Positions 1-14,591 of a stretch of DNA of 64,000 nt are shown here, piece after piece. The notes under the pieces are model-generated. The model ran no database searches and had not been told where the DNA came from. It saw only the letters and a list, made by a program, of their open reading frames with translations. Each line of letters begins with the position of its first letter. Positions within the stretch are counted from its first letter, which is position 1. The position numbers and the translations under genes are program-made. The DNA comes from Chrysomallon squamiferum (Eukaryota > Mollusca > Gastropoda > Neomphalida > Peltospiridae): positions 26,480,044 through 26,544,043 of the forward strand of contig CM022677.1 of NCBI GenBank assembly GCA_012295275.1, given 5' to 3'.

Positions 1-24
1 ATTTGGCGACGTCGATTTTGGTTG

Positions 25-60
<36 letters not shown>

Positions 61-461
61 CATCAGATTTGATATGTCTTTACTTAAAATTTTTCCCAGT
101 CTTACCTTTATATTTCCTGAAATTCATGTTTATTTACATAACCATTTGCTTTTTAAACACTTCAAATATTAATTTCAGTACATCACAAAACAAACGAATA
201 TAATTCCCCCCCTCACCCCATTTATAAGCATTGTTTACTCAGGAATGAATTACATGCAGGTTTCCAGGCTTTGACTAATTTAATATAACTTATCGTATAA
301 GAAACACAGATACTATAAACAGTTCTCGATTCTTTCTTTGTTTACTTTTCCTACTTCTTTTTTTTTTTTTTTTACTTCTCTGGAAACCCAGTAAAATAAT
401 CTGTGTTTGGTTTTTGCACTGTTACAAAAATTCACGAACTTAACGAGACATCGCGTTTCAG
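1..461. other. Upstream intron of the Hint gene; poly-T tract
   Basis: AT-rich sequence with a run of about 30 T near 31-60 and another near 358-373. No exon encoding the expected N-terminal half of a Hint domain (the cysteine nucleophile and following strand) is visible. The stretch therefore reads as intron, ending at the 3' splice site TTTCAG whose last base is 461. Confidence 0.6.
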
Positions 462-2218
462 TTGAAGGTGGACGGCGGGTATTTTCTGAAGTGAGAACTT
501 TTCAACATCGCGAGCCGACGTCGAACACGACGTTTCTGACGTTGATAACTGAACGTGGACGTCGCCTCACTGTGTCTAAATCACATGTGCTGTTCACGTC
601 AGCGCACAAGTCGGGCAACATGCAAACTAGGTTTGTTTTCAACTCGTTCTTAACCTAAGTTATTGTCGGTGTATATAATCAATCCAGTTTACATTATTCA
701 CTGAGTCTGCTACATAATCATCGGTTCACTGCATCTGTTATCCTTTCAGAACTTACTTTTAAATTAACAGAAATATTAATCACTTTCAGGGTATTTCTTT
801 TTCTTAAATCGTATTGTCTATTACGAAAATAATGTCAATGTGTTATTGCTATAGAAAGGTACCCCACATACACCGTTCAATAACATACATGCCGTGACGT
901 CATTGTAACATACAACGTTATGAAATTCTAAGCAAGTCTGTAGACAATGTTCATACATATTATATATATATATATATATAAAAAACAGACGATAATTAAA
1001 ACTACACTGTTTAACAATATTCTCAGATTGAAAAATAAGTCGTATACCGTTACAACGTATTTCTAGTTCAACAGCGTCAAACGAGCCCTGTTTCGACGTA
1101 ATAAATAAACAGATGGTTCGTTTCTTAATTATTTTATTGCAGATTCGCTGGGTCTGTAAAAACTGGAGATTATTTGTTTGACACGGAAAACTGTCCAGAT
1201 GCTTTGTGCCCAGTGAAAGTGGTACACATACAACTTTGTGTCAAACAAGGTAGAGTTGATGACGATGACGATGACGATGATGATGATTATGATAACCCAT
1301 GATGGTCATAATCTATACTGATGATGATGATGATGATAAATAAATATATAATATAATATGAGAGAAAGAGAGTAAAAGGAAGAAAGGAAGAATGGAGAGA
1401 AAAAAGAGAGCAAAACGAGAGAGAAAATGAATATTGTTGTTGTTACTATTAGCAATACTACAATTCTACTACTACTACTACTACTGCACTATTTCTACTA
1501 CTACTACAGCCACTTCTACTACTACTACTACTACTACTGTTACCACTACTCTTACTACTACGACCACTACAACTACTACACATCCTTCTGTTGTTACTAA
1601 TATTACTGCCAATAAAAAAAATACTACAACGAATAACAAACAAACAAACAAACAAAACAAACAAACAAGTAAATAAATAAATAATAAATAAACAAACAAA
1701 CAAACAAACAAATAAACAAATAAATAAATAAATAAACAAATAAACAAACAAACAAATAAATAAACAAACAAACAAACAAACAAATAAACAAATAAACAAA
1801 CAAACAAACAAACAAACAAATCAATAAATAAACAAATAAATAAACAAACAAATAAACAAATAAACAAATAAATAAACAAACAAACAAACAAACAAACAAA
1901 CAAACAAACAAATAAATAAACAAACAAATAAACAAACAAACAAATAAATAAATAAACAAACAAATAAATAAACTCTGTGTTCCAGGTCTGTATAGTCCTC
2001 TGACAGAAACAGGGACTGTTGTCGTTAACGGAATTCTGTCGTCGTGTTTCGCAAACGTCATCGTCTCCCAAGACCTCGTCCAGTTCCTTCTGTTTCCCGT
2101 TCGAACGTTTCCATGGTTACTGGAACCGTGGCAGAACGGCGTCTGCAGTCCACTGTTATCAAACTTGCTTTATCTAGTTCGGTATTTGCTTCCTCGAGCC
2201 TGGGTTAGTACAGACTAA
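462..2218 (+). CDS. Hedgehog-like Hog/Hint domain protein, C-terminal three exons (5' part outside window)
   Basis: Exons 462-630, 1143-1249 and 1986-2218 join in compatible phases (2, 1, 0) and end at TAA 2216-2218. Exon 1 gives a VFSEVRTFQHRE strand and LTVSKSHVLF. Exon 2 gives FAGSVKTGDYLFDT and PVKVVHIQLCVKQG. Exon 3 gives YSPLTETGTVVVNG followed by SSCFA. In the known family these correspond to the Hint T-x-x-H block, the V-x-x-G-D/Q strand and the G-x-Y-(A/S)-P-L-T / S-C-(Y/F)-A end of hedgehog C-terminal domains, which cleave themselves and transfer sterol. The tail NGVCSPLLSNLLYLVRYLLP lines up with the post-Hint sterol/adduct region of hedgehogs. Oddities: the T of TxxH is Ser (SKSH), and the Hint region is split by two introns where canonical hedgehog usually has one exon. 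The catalytic Cys and any signalling domain lie upstream, so hedgehog itself cannot be told from a Hint-only paralogue. Confidence 0.85.
631..1142 (+). other. Intron of the Hint gene with a (TA)n tract
   Basis: Bounded by donor GTTTGT at 631 and acceptor ATTGCAG ending at 1142. Apart from a (TA)n run near 958-980 nothing coding is seen. Confidence 0.75.
1257..1972. repeat. Stacked microsatellites in the last intron of the Hint gene
   Basis: Three simple-repeat blocks: (GAT)n at about 1257-1337, (ACT)n at about 1466-1576 and an irregular (CAAA/TAAA)n tetranucleotide tract at about 1630-1972. The tetranucleotide tract mixes the two units over ~340 bp and stops about 14 bp before the exon at 1986. 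On the minus strand it produces long Leu/Phe/Cys/Tyr open frames that are not genes. Confidence 0.9.
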
Positions 2219-2292
2219 ATGACGTGATGTTAATATTAATACTGAGACGTTTGAATGTTAAAAATAATAAATTCAGTTTCAGATGTTTATAT

Positions 2293-2295
<3 letters not shown>

Positions 2296-2332
<37 letters not shown>

Positions 2333-2363
2333 GTTATTATTATTATCATTATTATTATTGTTT

Positions 2364-2416
<53 letters not shown>

Positions 2417-2439
2417 CATCATCATCATATATTGAACTG

Positions 2440-2514
<75 letters not shown>
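2296..2514. repeat. (ATT)n followed by (CT)n microsatellites
   Basis: About 130 bp of (ATT)n at 2296-2426 is followed by about 72 bp of pure (CT)n at 2443-2514, just downstream of the Hint stop codon. A possible AATAAA for the Hint transcript sits at 2266-2271. Confidence 0.9.
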
Positions 2515-2517
<3 letters not shown>

Positions 2518-2799
2518 CGTATATTCTTCTGTCTCTGTCTCTCTCTTTCTCTACATCTTTCGCTTGTAAACTGAATGATAGTTCTTGTGAAACTTTATCA
2601 GTTAAGGGACAAATTGGCGACCTGCCATTAAGTATGAAATACATTTTCTCTAATCCTAAACTCACTGAGTATTTTATTTAAAAAATAATGACAATGAGTC
2701 AGAACGATTATTATTATTATTATTATTATTATTTTTTTTTTTTTTGAATTAAAGTAAATTTTAATTCAAGTTAATTCATTAATAATAGTTAATTAAATG

Positions 2800-3905
2800 T
2801 AGGTGATAGTCAATTAGCAGTAGCCAATAATGACTTAGAAGTAGGTAATACTGAATTACAAGAAGGGAATACTGCAGCAGAAGTAAGTCATAATTAACTA
2901 TAAGTAGGCAGTAATGAATTGGAAATAAATTATAGCTAATTAGAAGTAGGTAATATTTAATTAGAAGTAGGTAATATTTAATTAGAAATAGGTGATATTT
3001 AATTAGAAGTAGGTAATATGTAATTAGAAGTAGGTGACAATTAATTAGAAGTAGATGATATTTAATTAGAAGTAGGTGATATTTAATTAGAAGTAAGGAT
3101 ATTTAAATTAGAAGTAAGTGATATTTAATTAGAAGTAGGTAATATTTAATTAGAAGTAGGTGACAATTAATTAGAAGTAGGTGACAATTAGAAGTAGGTG
3201 ATATTTAATTAGAAGTAGGTAATATTTAATTAGAAATAGGTGATATTTAATTAGAAGTAGGTAATATGTAATTAGAAGTAGGTGACAATTAATTAGAAGT
3301 AGATGATATTTAATTAGAAGTAGGTGTTATTTAATTAGAAGTAAGTGATATTTAAATTAGAAGTAAGTGATATTTAATTAGAAGTAGGTAATATTTAATT
3401 AGAAGTAGGTGACAATTAATTAGAAGTAGGTGACAATTAGAAGTAGGTGATATTTAATTAGAAGTAGGTACTATTTAATTAGAAGTAGGTGATATTTAAT
3501 TAGAAGTAGGTGATAATTAATTAGAAGTAGGTGTTATTTAATTAGAAGTAGGTGATAATTAATTAGAAGTAGATGATATTTAATTAGAAGGAGATGATAT
3601 TTAATTAGAAGTAGGTGATATTTAATTAGAAGTAGGTGTTATTTAATTAGAAGTAGGTGACATTTAATTAGAAGTAGGTGATAATTAATTAGAAGTAGGT
3701 GTTATTTAATTAGAAGTAGGTGATAATTAATTAGAAGTAGATGATATTTAATTAGAAGTAGGTGATATTTAATTAGAAGTAGGTGATAATTAATTAGAAG
3801 TAGATGATATTTAATTAGAAGTAGGTGACATTTAATTAGAAGTAGGTGATAATTAATTAGAAGTAGGTGTTATTTAATTAGAAGTAGGTGATAATTAATT
3901 AGACT
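2800..3905. repeat. ~21-bp minisatellite (ATTAGAAGTAGGTGATATTTA-type), about 50 units
   Basis: The core AATTAGAAGTAGGT recurs about every 21 bp, alternating with variable ends (GATATTT, AATATTT, GACAATT, GATAATT, GTTATTT). The first units (2800-2940) are degenerate and the central units regular. A run of variants near 2960-3060 reappears in the same order near 3210-3310, showing higher-order duplication of roughly 12 units. No reading frame or hairpin is apparent. Confidence 0.92.
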
Positions 3906-4180
3906 CAGGTAGTAATATTCAAAATATTCACGCATTCACATTGTCCTGTTTACCTAAACCTGTTATCACACACTGCAGTGTGACTGGGTAGAACATTTTC
4001 ACAACATTCAAGTGTAAAACTTCTCACTGTTACTGTCCACTTTACGACGCTCGCTTCAACTCGAGGTAAAGTTTGAAATATTGCGTACAGAAATTTTACT
4101 GCGCGTCTGTTGACATTGTACGAATCTCGAGTACCATGTGACAGGTACTTTGTAGTAGAGAACTTGCTATGGCTAATACA

Positions 4181-4244
<64 letters not shown>

Positions 4245-5036
4245 CTTATTGAAGCTTTAAAAAACGTAAACATCTACCACTACTATAATTTCCAGTGGTA
4301 CTTACACAAACACTTTACAAAAAGCATATAGATTATATTTCCATACAGATGTATACTGTTACTACATTCTACTACTGTCACTACTATTACTACTACTACT
4401 ACTACTACTACTACTACACCTACTGCAGCTACTACTATGCTATAGTGTAACTTAAATGCTATTGCTAAAACTTACCAAAGCTAGTACTAGTCGCTAGTTT
4501 ATTTGGAGGGATGAAAAGGTCCTCGCAAACGTGTTTAAGTCACAGTCACACACTGGAAAACTACACAATGTGCATGCTTGCGAGTGCGTGTGTGCGTGTG
4601 CGTTTTTCTCAACATTCCTGGTTATGTCCATTGCTGCATAGATAATTATTACTACCATTACTACTATTGCGGTACTACTACGACGACAACTACAACTGCC
4701 ACTACTGTTACTACAACTCTGCTATGACTTTAGTTAGTGTTACAACTGTTACCGATAACATTACTACTACAACAACAACAACTACTACTACTACTACTAC
4801 AGCTACTACTACTGCGTTTATAATGTAATAACTGTTAATGCTTTTTTTGCTAATAACACACACACACACACTCACACAGACACACAATTTGAGCAACATT
4901 TTGACACAAAATATTTACGACACCTTATTTACCAACTACTCAAGAGTTGACTAAACACTTCAAGTCTGCTCTTGAAAAGCAGGGGAAGAAACATATGTTG
5001 TCTGACGCAGTATAATGAAAAGTAAATTAAGAGGTG
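3906..5036. repeat. Intergenic DNA with (CA)n at 4184-4240 and (ACT)n tracts
   Basis: A clean (CA)n tract is at about 4184-4240. Imperfect (ACT)n/(ACA)n triplet tracts are at about 4365-4435 and 4650-4815, and a short (CA)n at 4857-4887. No exon is recognised between the minisatellite and the protease promoter. Confidence 0.75.
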
Positions 5037-5044
5037 TATATAAG
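5037..5044 (+). promoter_or_regulatory. TATA box of the serine protease gene
   Basis: TATATAAG lies 38 bp before the ATG at 5082. A start about 30 bp downstream would give a very short leader. Confidence 0.6.
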
Positions 5045-5081
5045 AAAGAAAGGTTTGTCGTCTTCAGGTAGTCCTATAAGG

Positions 5082-8672
<3,591 letters not shown>

Positions 8673-8698
8673 ACACAACCGTCTTAGTTTTATCGCTA

Positions 8699-8704
8699 AA
8701 TAAA
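8699..8704 (+). terminator. Polyadenylation signal of the protease gene
   Basis: AATAAA 27 bp after the stop codon, followed by a GT-rich stretch (GTGTTGTTGTTTG near 8730), the usual arrangement for a 3' end. Confidence 0.7.
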
Positions 8705-8948
8705 CAAAGTGGTTCTTGCTATTTATTTATGTGTTGTTGTTTGTTTTTCATTTTAAACCAGTACATGTCTTAGTTGCTCCATGTAGTATCAAGTAAGCTG
8801 GTGATAAATGCAGCATGTAAATACTGTTAAAACTGTTTTTCAGTCTTGTGAAATAATCACGTTCTTTATATATATATATAAAGATAAGCCGTGACGTATC
8901 ACTGGAAGTAGGAGGAGTTTACTCCGCGAAGTAAAAAAAATATATAAA

Positions 8949-9177
8949 CGATTAGAGTTATCTACCTTTAAGTGATAAGTGTTCACACACACATAGATTA
9001 GAGTTACGTCCCTTGCGTGAGATGTATTCACTAAGCTTATGGGATAAGTTAGGGGTTAGGGTGCAGGCAGGGGGAGATCAGGTGCCTGTAAGCTTAGTCA
9101 GTACATCTCTCGTAAGGGACATAACTCTAAATCTATGTTCGTGAACACATATCACTAAAGGGAAATAAATCTAATCG
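8949..9177. repeat. Long imperfect inverted repeat (~90-bp arms, ~49-bp loop), MITE or foldback-like
   Basis: The left arm 8949-9039, starting CGATTAGAGTTATC and ending CTAAGCTTA, is the approximate reverse complement of 9089-9177, starting TAAGCTTAG and ending AAATCTAATCG. Shared internal blocks include GTGTTCAC, ATAGATT and AGAGTTA with CCCTT, then AGATGTA. Transcribed, it would form a long hairpin. No coding capacity is visible, so it is best read as a non-autonomous foldback element. Confidence 0.8.
9041..9074 (+). other. G-quadruplex-capable motif in the hairpin loop
   Basis: Four G-runs (GGG, GGGG, GGG, GGGGG) separated by 8, 3 and 8 nt lie exactly in the loop between the arms of the inverted repeat. 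This is unusual in such AT-rich DNA. Confidence 0.6.
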
Positions 9178-9240
9178 AAATAATTTTATATACTATTTTT
9201 CAGCCTTGTGGAAAAATCACTTTCTTTATATTATATATAT

Positions 9241-10598
9241 ATGTATGTAATATGGTCACGTAGGCAGAAATGTGTAAATGGTTAAGTCTAGACTGGCGTC
9301 TAAATGTTAATAAACAACTAGTCACTGTTTGGAAAAACTAGATTTGGATGAAAAGCTGGTAAAAATAGAATGTGACAGTATTTTCAAAAATATAATTATC
9401 CTTTAATTTATATAACTTATAACATCACAAAAAAAAAAAAAAATTAAAGTCATCAAAATTGACGTCAATGAAGTAACACATTTTTATCTGAATAAAATTT
9501 GCTGGTATTTGGCCTTCATAATCTGTGGAAAATCGGGGATTCATTTCAGTCATTTAGCAAACACAACACTGAATATCTCCTACAGCTTCAAACCAGTATT
9601 CGTGTATTTTAAAGAAGATTTCTCAAGCCCTATAGTATCTTTAAGCAGGCCGCTGAAATTATCAAATGTTAATTAATTGCAGTAATTAGTTCAAATGTAC
9701 CTTACAGTTTAATTATTAATTTCCCAATTTAAGTAACTGCTAATTCATTTACTTCTTTGAAATATGACAAACTGTAAAGGAAACTTTAAACTTTTCTGTC
9801 AATTCTCCATTGTTTATCAAAGCTCACATATTTAGAAACAAATATGAAGATGAAGCTGAATTAAGTATAATATATTGTGACATTTGGGTTTTAGAAAATA
9901 ATAGAAACACAAACGAAGAGAAATTTTATTTCATTTTCACTAAAGGAGATGATTCCTGCTTGCTCTGTCAATCATGATGCTGTTCAGAGAATCCATTTGT
10001 TACTTTAAGTCTTGTTTATATAAATTCAAAGAATAAAACTGTGTAATCTACCTACCTATCTATCTATCTATCTATCTATCTATGTAGATGTACTAATGAA
10101 TAACAGCTGAAGGCTTTTAGTTTCAAGATTTGTATCTGATTATCTACAAGAGTTCAGACATTGTTTATTTTTCTGTAAGAGAAAAACTTTAATTTGATTA
10201 AGTTTTGTTTGTTCGTTTGTTTTTAAACATAATTTCAGTTTTGAAATTAGATTTCTTTCATTATTTTTGAAGTTACTTTCTTACAGTCACAAAGAAAACA
10301 GTTCAGAGTTGTTCACTTGCACATCTTCTGTTAAATTATCCGTGATAAAACTGTTCTTCTTCTTCTGGTTCTGACTAATTAATAGTAAAATAATTCCTAA
10401 AAGTTAACAATACGTAAGGCATTTCAAATATACTCAGTCTTTCAAGGTATTTTCTTATTACAATTCTGTATATCAAATATTAAAAATCTTTCATCTTTTA
10501 TTCAAAAATTTACTGTCGTTTTTAAATACATTTTTAAATGTGACCATACTTGGAATGGTTTCAAAAGTCCAGTTCAGTTGTAAAAGTCTCTGTGTGTA

Positions 10599-10604
<6 letters not shown>
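9241..10604. other. Intergenic DNA without a recognised gene
   Basis: AT-rich unique-looking sequence. The only structured parts are a poly-A run near 9429-9442 and a (CTAT)n tract near 10050-10083. Confidence 0.6.
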
Positions 10605-10863
<259 letters not shown>

Positions 10864-11340
10864 ACACGCATATACATACACACACTCATACACACTGTGA
10901 ATGTATATAAATATATATATCAAGGACATTAATGGAAGTCTCTCTATCTTTTCAACATATACTGAGTCTATAAAGGTAAATATCCATTGCTGCATTTATA
11001 ACAATGAATAATAATAATTGTATAGCAGTATCTCCTTATTCTTGCCCTTTCTCACATTTTCCTGTAATAAACCCGTTACAATTAATACAGTATTAAATAT
11101 TTTTCAATATTTTAGACTTCTCATAATAAAATCAAAAATATAACTATTACACCTATAATTAATTATAAAATTCTATGTGGAATATTACCTTAACCTGGCA
11201 CCTTTCCACCTGTTCTGTGATAATTCTATTTTAATGTTAATGTTTTTCGTGTTCAGTCGTAATAGCATTGTTCTCAATGTGAGAGAGATACATTATGAGA
11301 GATTTTATTATATCAAATACAATTATTATTAAATGTTTTA

Positions 11341-11662
11341 TGTTGCTGAGGAAGGCAACATTTTAAGTAGGGAAGAGTGTAGAATGGAGAAATAATAGAC
11401 ATTGCTTCCTATTGTGTAAAGGTCAGATTATGTAATGTGTTAAAGTAATTAGTGGGGAGTAAGTGCTAGCAAGCTAGATTAAGATGTCTCTGCCTCCTAT
11501 TGGGAACTTTCATGTGACATGACCATATATGGCAATTTCTGCCTGGAATTTTTCGGGGGACGTTCTCAGAGCAAAAGGCTGCACTTTGGCCTTGGACATT
11601 GCAGGACTTAAACTATTGCTAGTGAAGGTGGAGACACTGGCATGTGTGTGTTTTCTGTATTA

Positions 11663-11693
<31 letters not shown>

Positions 11694-12180
11694 GTATTGG
11701 TTTGGAACTGTAGCATTTTTATTATGATTTGTTTTCAATGAACTTGGTCAGTTTGTCCTCCTTGGAGACGACATTGTTGCTATGTTGTAAATGTTAACAT
11801 TGCTATATCACGAATTACCTAGTATTAAAGCCCTTTAATTGGAAACCCCATCTTGTTTGTTTATTCCTTAGACAGTTAGCTAAGAGAACCGCTTGCTTCC
11901 ACCCTCCGTTACATTTGGTGTCACAAGTGGGATTATAAGGCGGTTAGGACTAAACTGATATTTAGAAATAGGTGAAAGACAACCAATACACTCACCTGAC
12001 CAGGCCTACAGAAGATTTGATGTTGACGATTATGCGAGACTACATGCTCGACAACACAAGATTCCTAACTGAAGAGAGATACCTGATGTACATGATTCCA
12101 AATACTGAAAAAAAATTAGTAATAATAACATATTTATTAGGATGTGAGTATTCACCATAATATTAAGTTTACGATGTTAT
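11341..12180 (+). mobile_element. LTR-retrotransposon relic: 5' LTR, primer-binding site and a little internal sequence
   Basis: A candidate LTR at about 11341-11913 begins TGTTGC and ends GTTACA. It contains a CArG-like palindrome CCATATATGG at 11523-11532, a poly-T run near 11667-11693 and ATTAAA near 11824. It is followed two bases later by TGGTGTCACAAGTGGGAT (11916-11933), the PBS style known from Ty3/Gypsy-type elements. Downstream, 11972-12160 has a short open frame (62 codons) that could be the start of gag but is not identifiable. No polymerase region and no second LTR occur in the window, so the copy is truncated. The 5' LTR boundary is uncertain. Confidence 0.72.
11916..11933 (+). 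other. Retrotransposon primer-binding site
   Basis: TGGTGTCACAAGTGGGAT sits directly after the LTR end TTACA plus a TT spacer. It matches the tRNA-complement site pattern TGGTGTCA(G/A)AAGTGGGAT, with C at one position. Confidence 0.72.
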
Positions 12181-12389
12181 AACTAATGGCAAACATTAGT
12201 CATTGAAGTCTGGTGAGTGTTTAATGCAGTTTTTAAATAAAGTATTTCTGGATTGGATTCGCGACATCAAAGCTCAGCTCGAGCTGAAACCTCAAACTGA
12301 TAACTCGTTTCCTAAAGAGCTCTTAGCCAGGTCCTGCCAGGTTGGAATTACATAATCACGTAGATATTTTTCATGTTCTTCGTGCACAG

Positions 12390-12620
12390 TCTTTCTTGTA
12401 CTTCTGTGAGAATAAGATATTTGTGACAAGTCAGGACGAGCGTTTGTTGTTAAATGCAAGTCAGCGATTCTCAGTGGAACAAATGCGTGGGAAAAATATC
12501 CCAGACGCTTGTACTTTTAATAGCGGTGTCTTAAGTGCAGTGATACCTTACCTTGACTTATTATTCTGAAAAAAATGTTTAATTCGTAAAAACGCTGGAT
12601 TATTATTCTGAAAAAAAAAG
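12390..12620. repeat. Dispersed repeat, copy 1 (also near 20920 and 33030)
   Basis: The stretch with TTTCTTGTACTTCTGTGAGA, GACAAGTCAGGACGAG, AAATGCAAGTCAGCGATTC and AATAGCGGTGTCTTAAGTG recurs at 20920-21150 and 33030-33250. It ends in a CTTGACTTA / GTTTAATTCG motif shared with 35300-35410. It is non-coding and most likely a non-autonomous transposon; copies 2 and 3 lie at equivalent positions of the segmental duplication. Confidence 0.72.
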
Positions 12621-12718
12621 AACCACCCACTTTTCTAATTAAAATTGAAAAACCAGGTAGTTACAGCGACTGTTGTCAGAACCACCCTGAATAAGTCTGG
12701 ATCGAGGTCAAATATATC

Positions 12719-12844
<126 letters not shown>

Positions 12845-13029
12845 ATTTTTAACAAATTTCATAACTGCATTTATATCAAAACACATACAGTCAATGTCGA
12901 CGACAATAACAACAATAATAACACGAAGAATAAATAAATAAATAAATTAAAAAATGCTGAAGTTATTATGAACAAGAGATAAAAATAAATGACCTATATT
13001 TTCTTGCCAGATTGTTTTTCTTTTTTTGC

Positions 13030-13032
13030 TGA

Positions 13033-13067
<35 letters not shown>

Positions 13068-13390
13068 TCTGAAAGCAATATTGGTAATAATAATTAATGA
13101 TTATAAATGATGATTATGATAATAATAATAATAAAAACAGTAAATATAGTAAAAATAATTATAAAAGTAATAATACACCAACAACAATAAAAATAATAAC
13201 CAAAACAACAAAATAATAATAATAACAAAAGCTAATAAAATAACAAACAATAATAAAAAATAGAATAACAATAATAAAAATAGTTATAATAATAATGAAA
13301 ATATGTATATAACAATAATAACAAATAGTATAACAATAATAAAAATAGGATAACAATAGTAACATAAATATAGCAAAAATAACAACAAGA
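13030..13390. repeat. AAT/AAC-rich low-complexity tract (copy A)
   Basis: About 350 bp of (AAT)n, (AAC)n and (AAAAT)n mixtures lie directly 3' (in gene direction) of the minus-strand TSP1 exon. In copy B the corresponding tract (26020-26725) is about twice as long. Confidence 0.85.
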
Positions 13391-13400
13391 CTCTACTTAC

Positions 13401-13592
13401 GAGGACATTTGTGTTTTGAAAAACACTCAACGAGGATGTTGTAGCTGCTGTTGCCCCTGCATCGTGGTTGCTGGTTGTTGATCGGTGGACACCTTCTGGT
13501 CAGTGTGATGAACTGATAACCAGTTCTCTTTCCACAGGTCACACTGCAAGGTCCAGTCACAGTCCTCACCCACGTGGTCCATTGTCCGCACA
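13401..13592 (-). CDS. Thrombospondin type 1 repeat exon (copy A), single exon of an unresolved gene
   Basis: On the minus strand TTTTCCAG precedes the exon (first base 13592) and GTAAGTAG follows it (last base 13401). The 192 nt have phase-1 ends, exactly the size and phase of the TSP1 exons in the array at 39-63 kb. The product begins VCGQWTTWVRTVTGPCSVTC and ends HKCPR. It has W-x-x-W, CSVTCG and six cysteines, so it is a complete TSP1 repeat with C-mannosylation (WxxW) and O-fucosylation (CxxTCG) sites. No signal, transmembrane or second TSP1 exon was found on this strand nearby, so it may belong to a large-intron gene or be an orphan exon. Confidence 0.82.
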
Positions 13593-13968
13593 CTGGAAAA
13601 CAGACGTCACGTGACTCAGGCTGGGTGGGGCTTCAGAATGTGGGTTCAAGACTCGATAACGGATTTTTTTTTTTTTTAGGTATATAGTGTGTGTGTGTGT
13701 GTATGTTTGCCTGTGTAATTATGTGTATATGTGTGTGTGTGTCTATATATATATAGAGAGAGAGAGCTGTGTGTGTGAGTATATGTAAATGTATATGTTT
13801 GTCTGCTACTGTGTATGTGTGTCTGTATGTATCTGTCTTTATTTAGATTGAGGACATGTTAATGAATATCTTTGTTATGTATGTTTGTTTTGTGAAGGTG
13901 TATGTGTGAATGTGTGTGTGAGTGAGTAAATGTATATGTGGTTCTCCATGTATGTTTCTGTGAGTGTG

Positions 13969-13999
<31 letters not shown>

Positions 14000-14233
14000 G
14001 TCTGTATATTTGTATTTGTCTGTGTATGTGTGTGTCTGTGTTATAAGAAATAAAAAGTGGGTGACATATATCAATACAAAAGTTTGTATTGTGAGAAGAT
14101 AGTCAATTATCTTCATTAATAACTTGTACTGTCACTGAAACAAATAAAACTGTGAAAATAAAACTGTTTTAGTCAGTGTTTTAAAATGTGACTGGAAACA
14201 CACTACACTTTTTTTACTAAAACAAGCAATATT

Positions 14234-14315
<82 letters not shown>

Positions 14316-14533
14316 ACATACTTTGTACAAGATGTGTAATACTGTTCAGCTTGGTTTAAATTTAAAATCGTCTCAATACGAACTGAATAGAGATAGAGAG
14401 AGAGAGAGGCATAACTATTATAGTTAGGTGTCACAACAGTGATAAAAGCTATATTATTATTTCTGTATTATTATTGTTGTTGTTATAGTGTTTAATATTA
14501 TTATTATTATCATCATCATCATCATCATCATCA

Positions 14534-14591
<58 letters not shown>

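Larger units (their letters stand above)
8832..9240. repeat. Direct repeats (about 49 bp) flanking an inverted-repeat element
   Basis: ACTGTTTTTCAGTCTTGTG at 8832, running to about 8880, recurs as ACTATTTTTCAGCCTTGTG at 9192, running to about 9240. Both continue through ATCAC and TTCTTTATA into (TA)n. The 310 bp between them contain the inverted repeat listed next. This may be a duplicated target, element termini or a local duplication. Confidence 0.7.

Noticed and set aside
1458-2071. Long minus-strand open frames rich in Leu/Phe/Cys/Tyr
   Set aside because: They are translations of the (CAAA/TAAA)n and (ACT)n repeats inside an intron and overlap a real exon on the other strand.
2800-3905. 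CRISPR-like periodic repeat
   Set aside because: Units are contiguous ~21-bp minisatellite copies without unique spacers, in a eukaryotic context.
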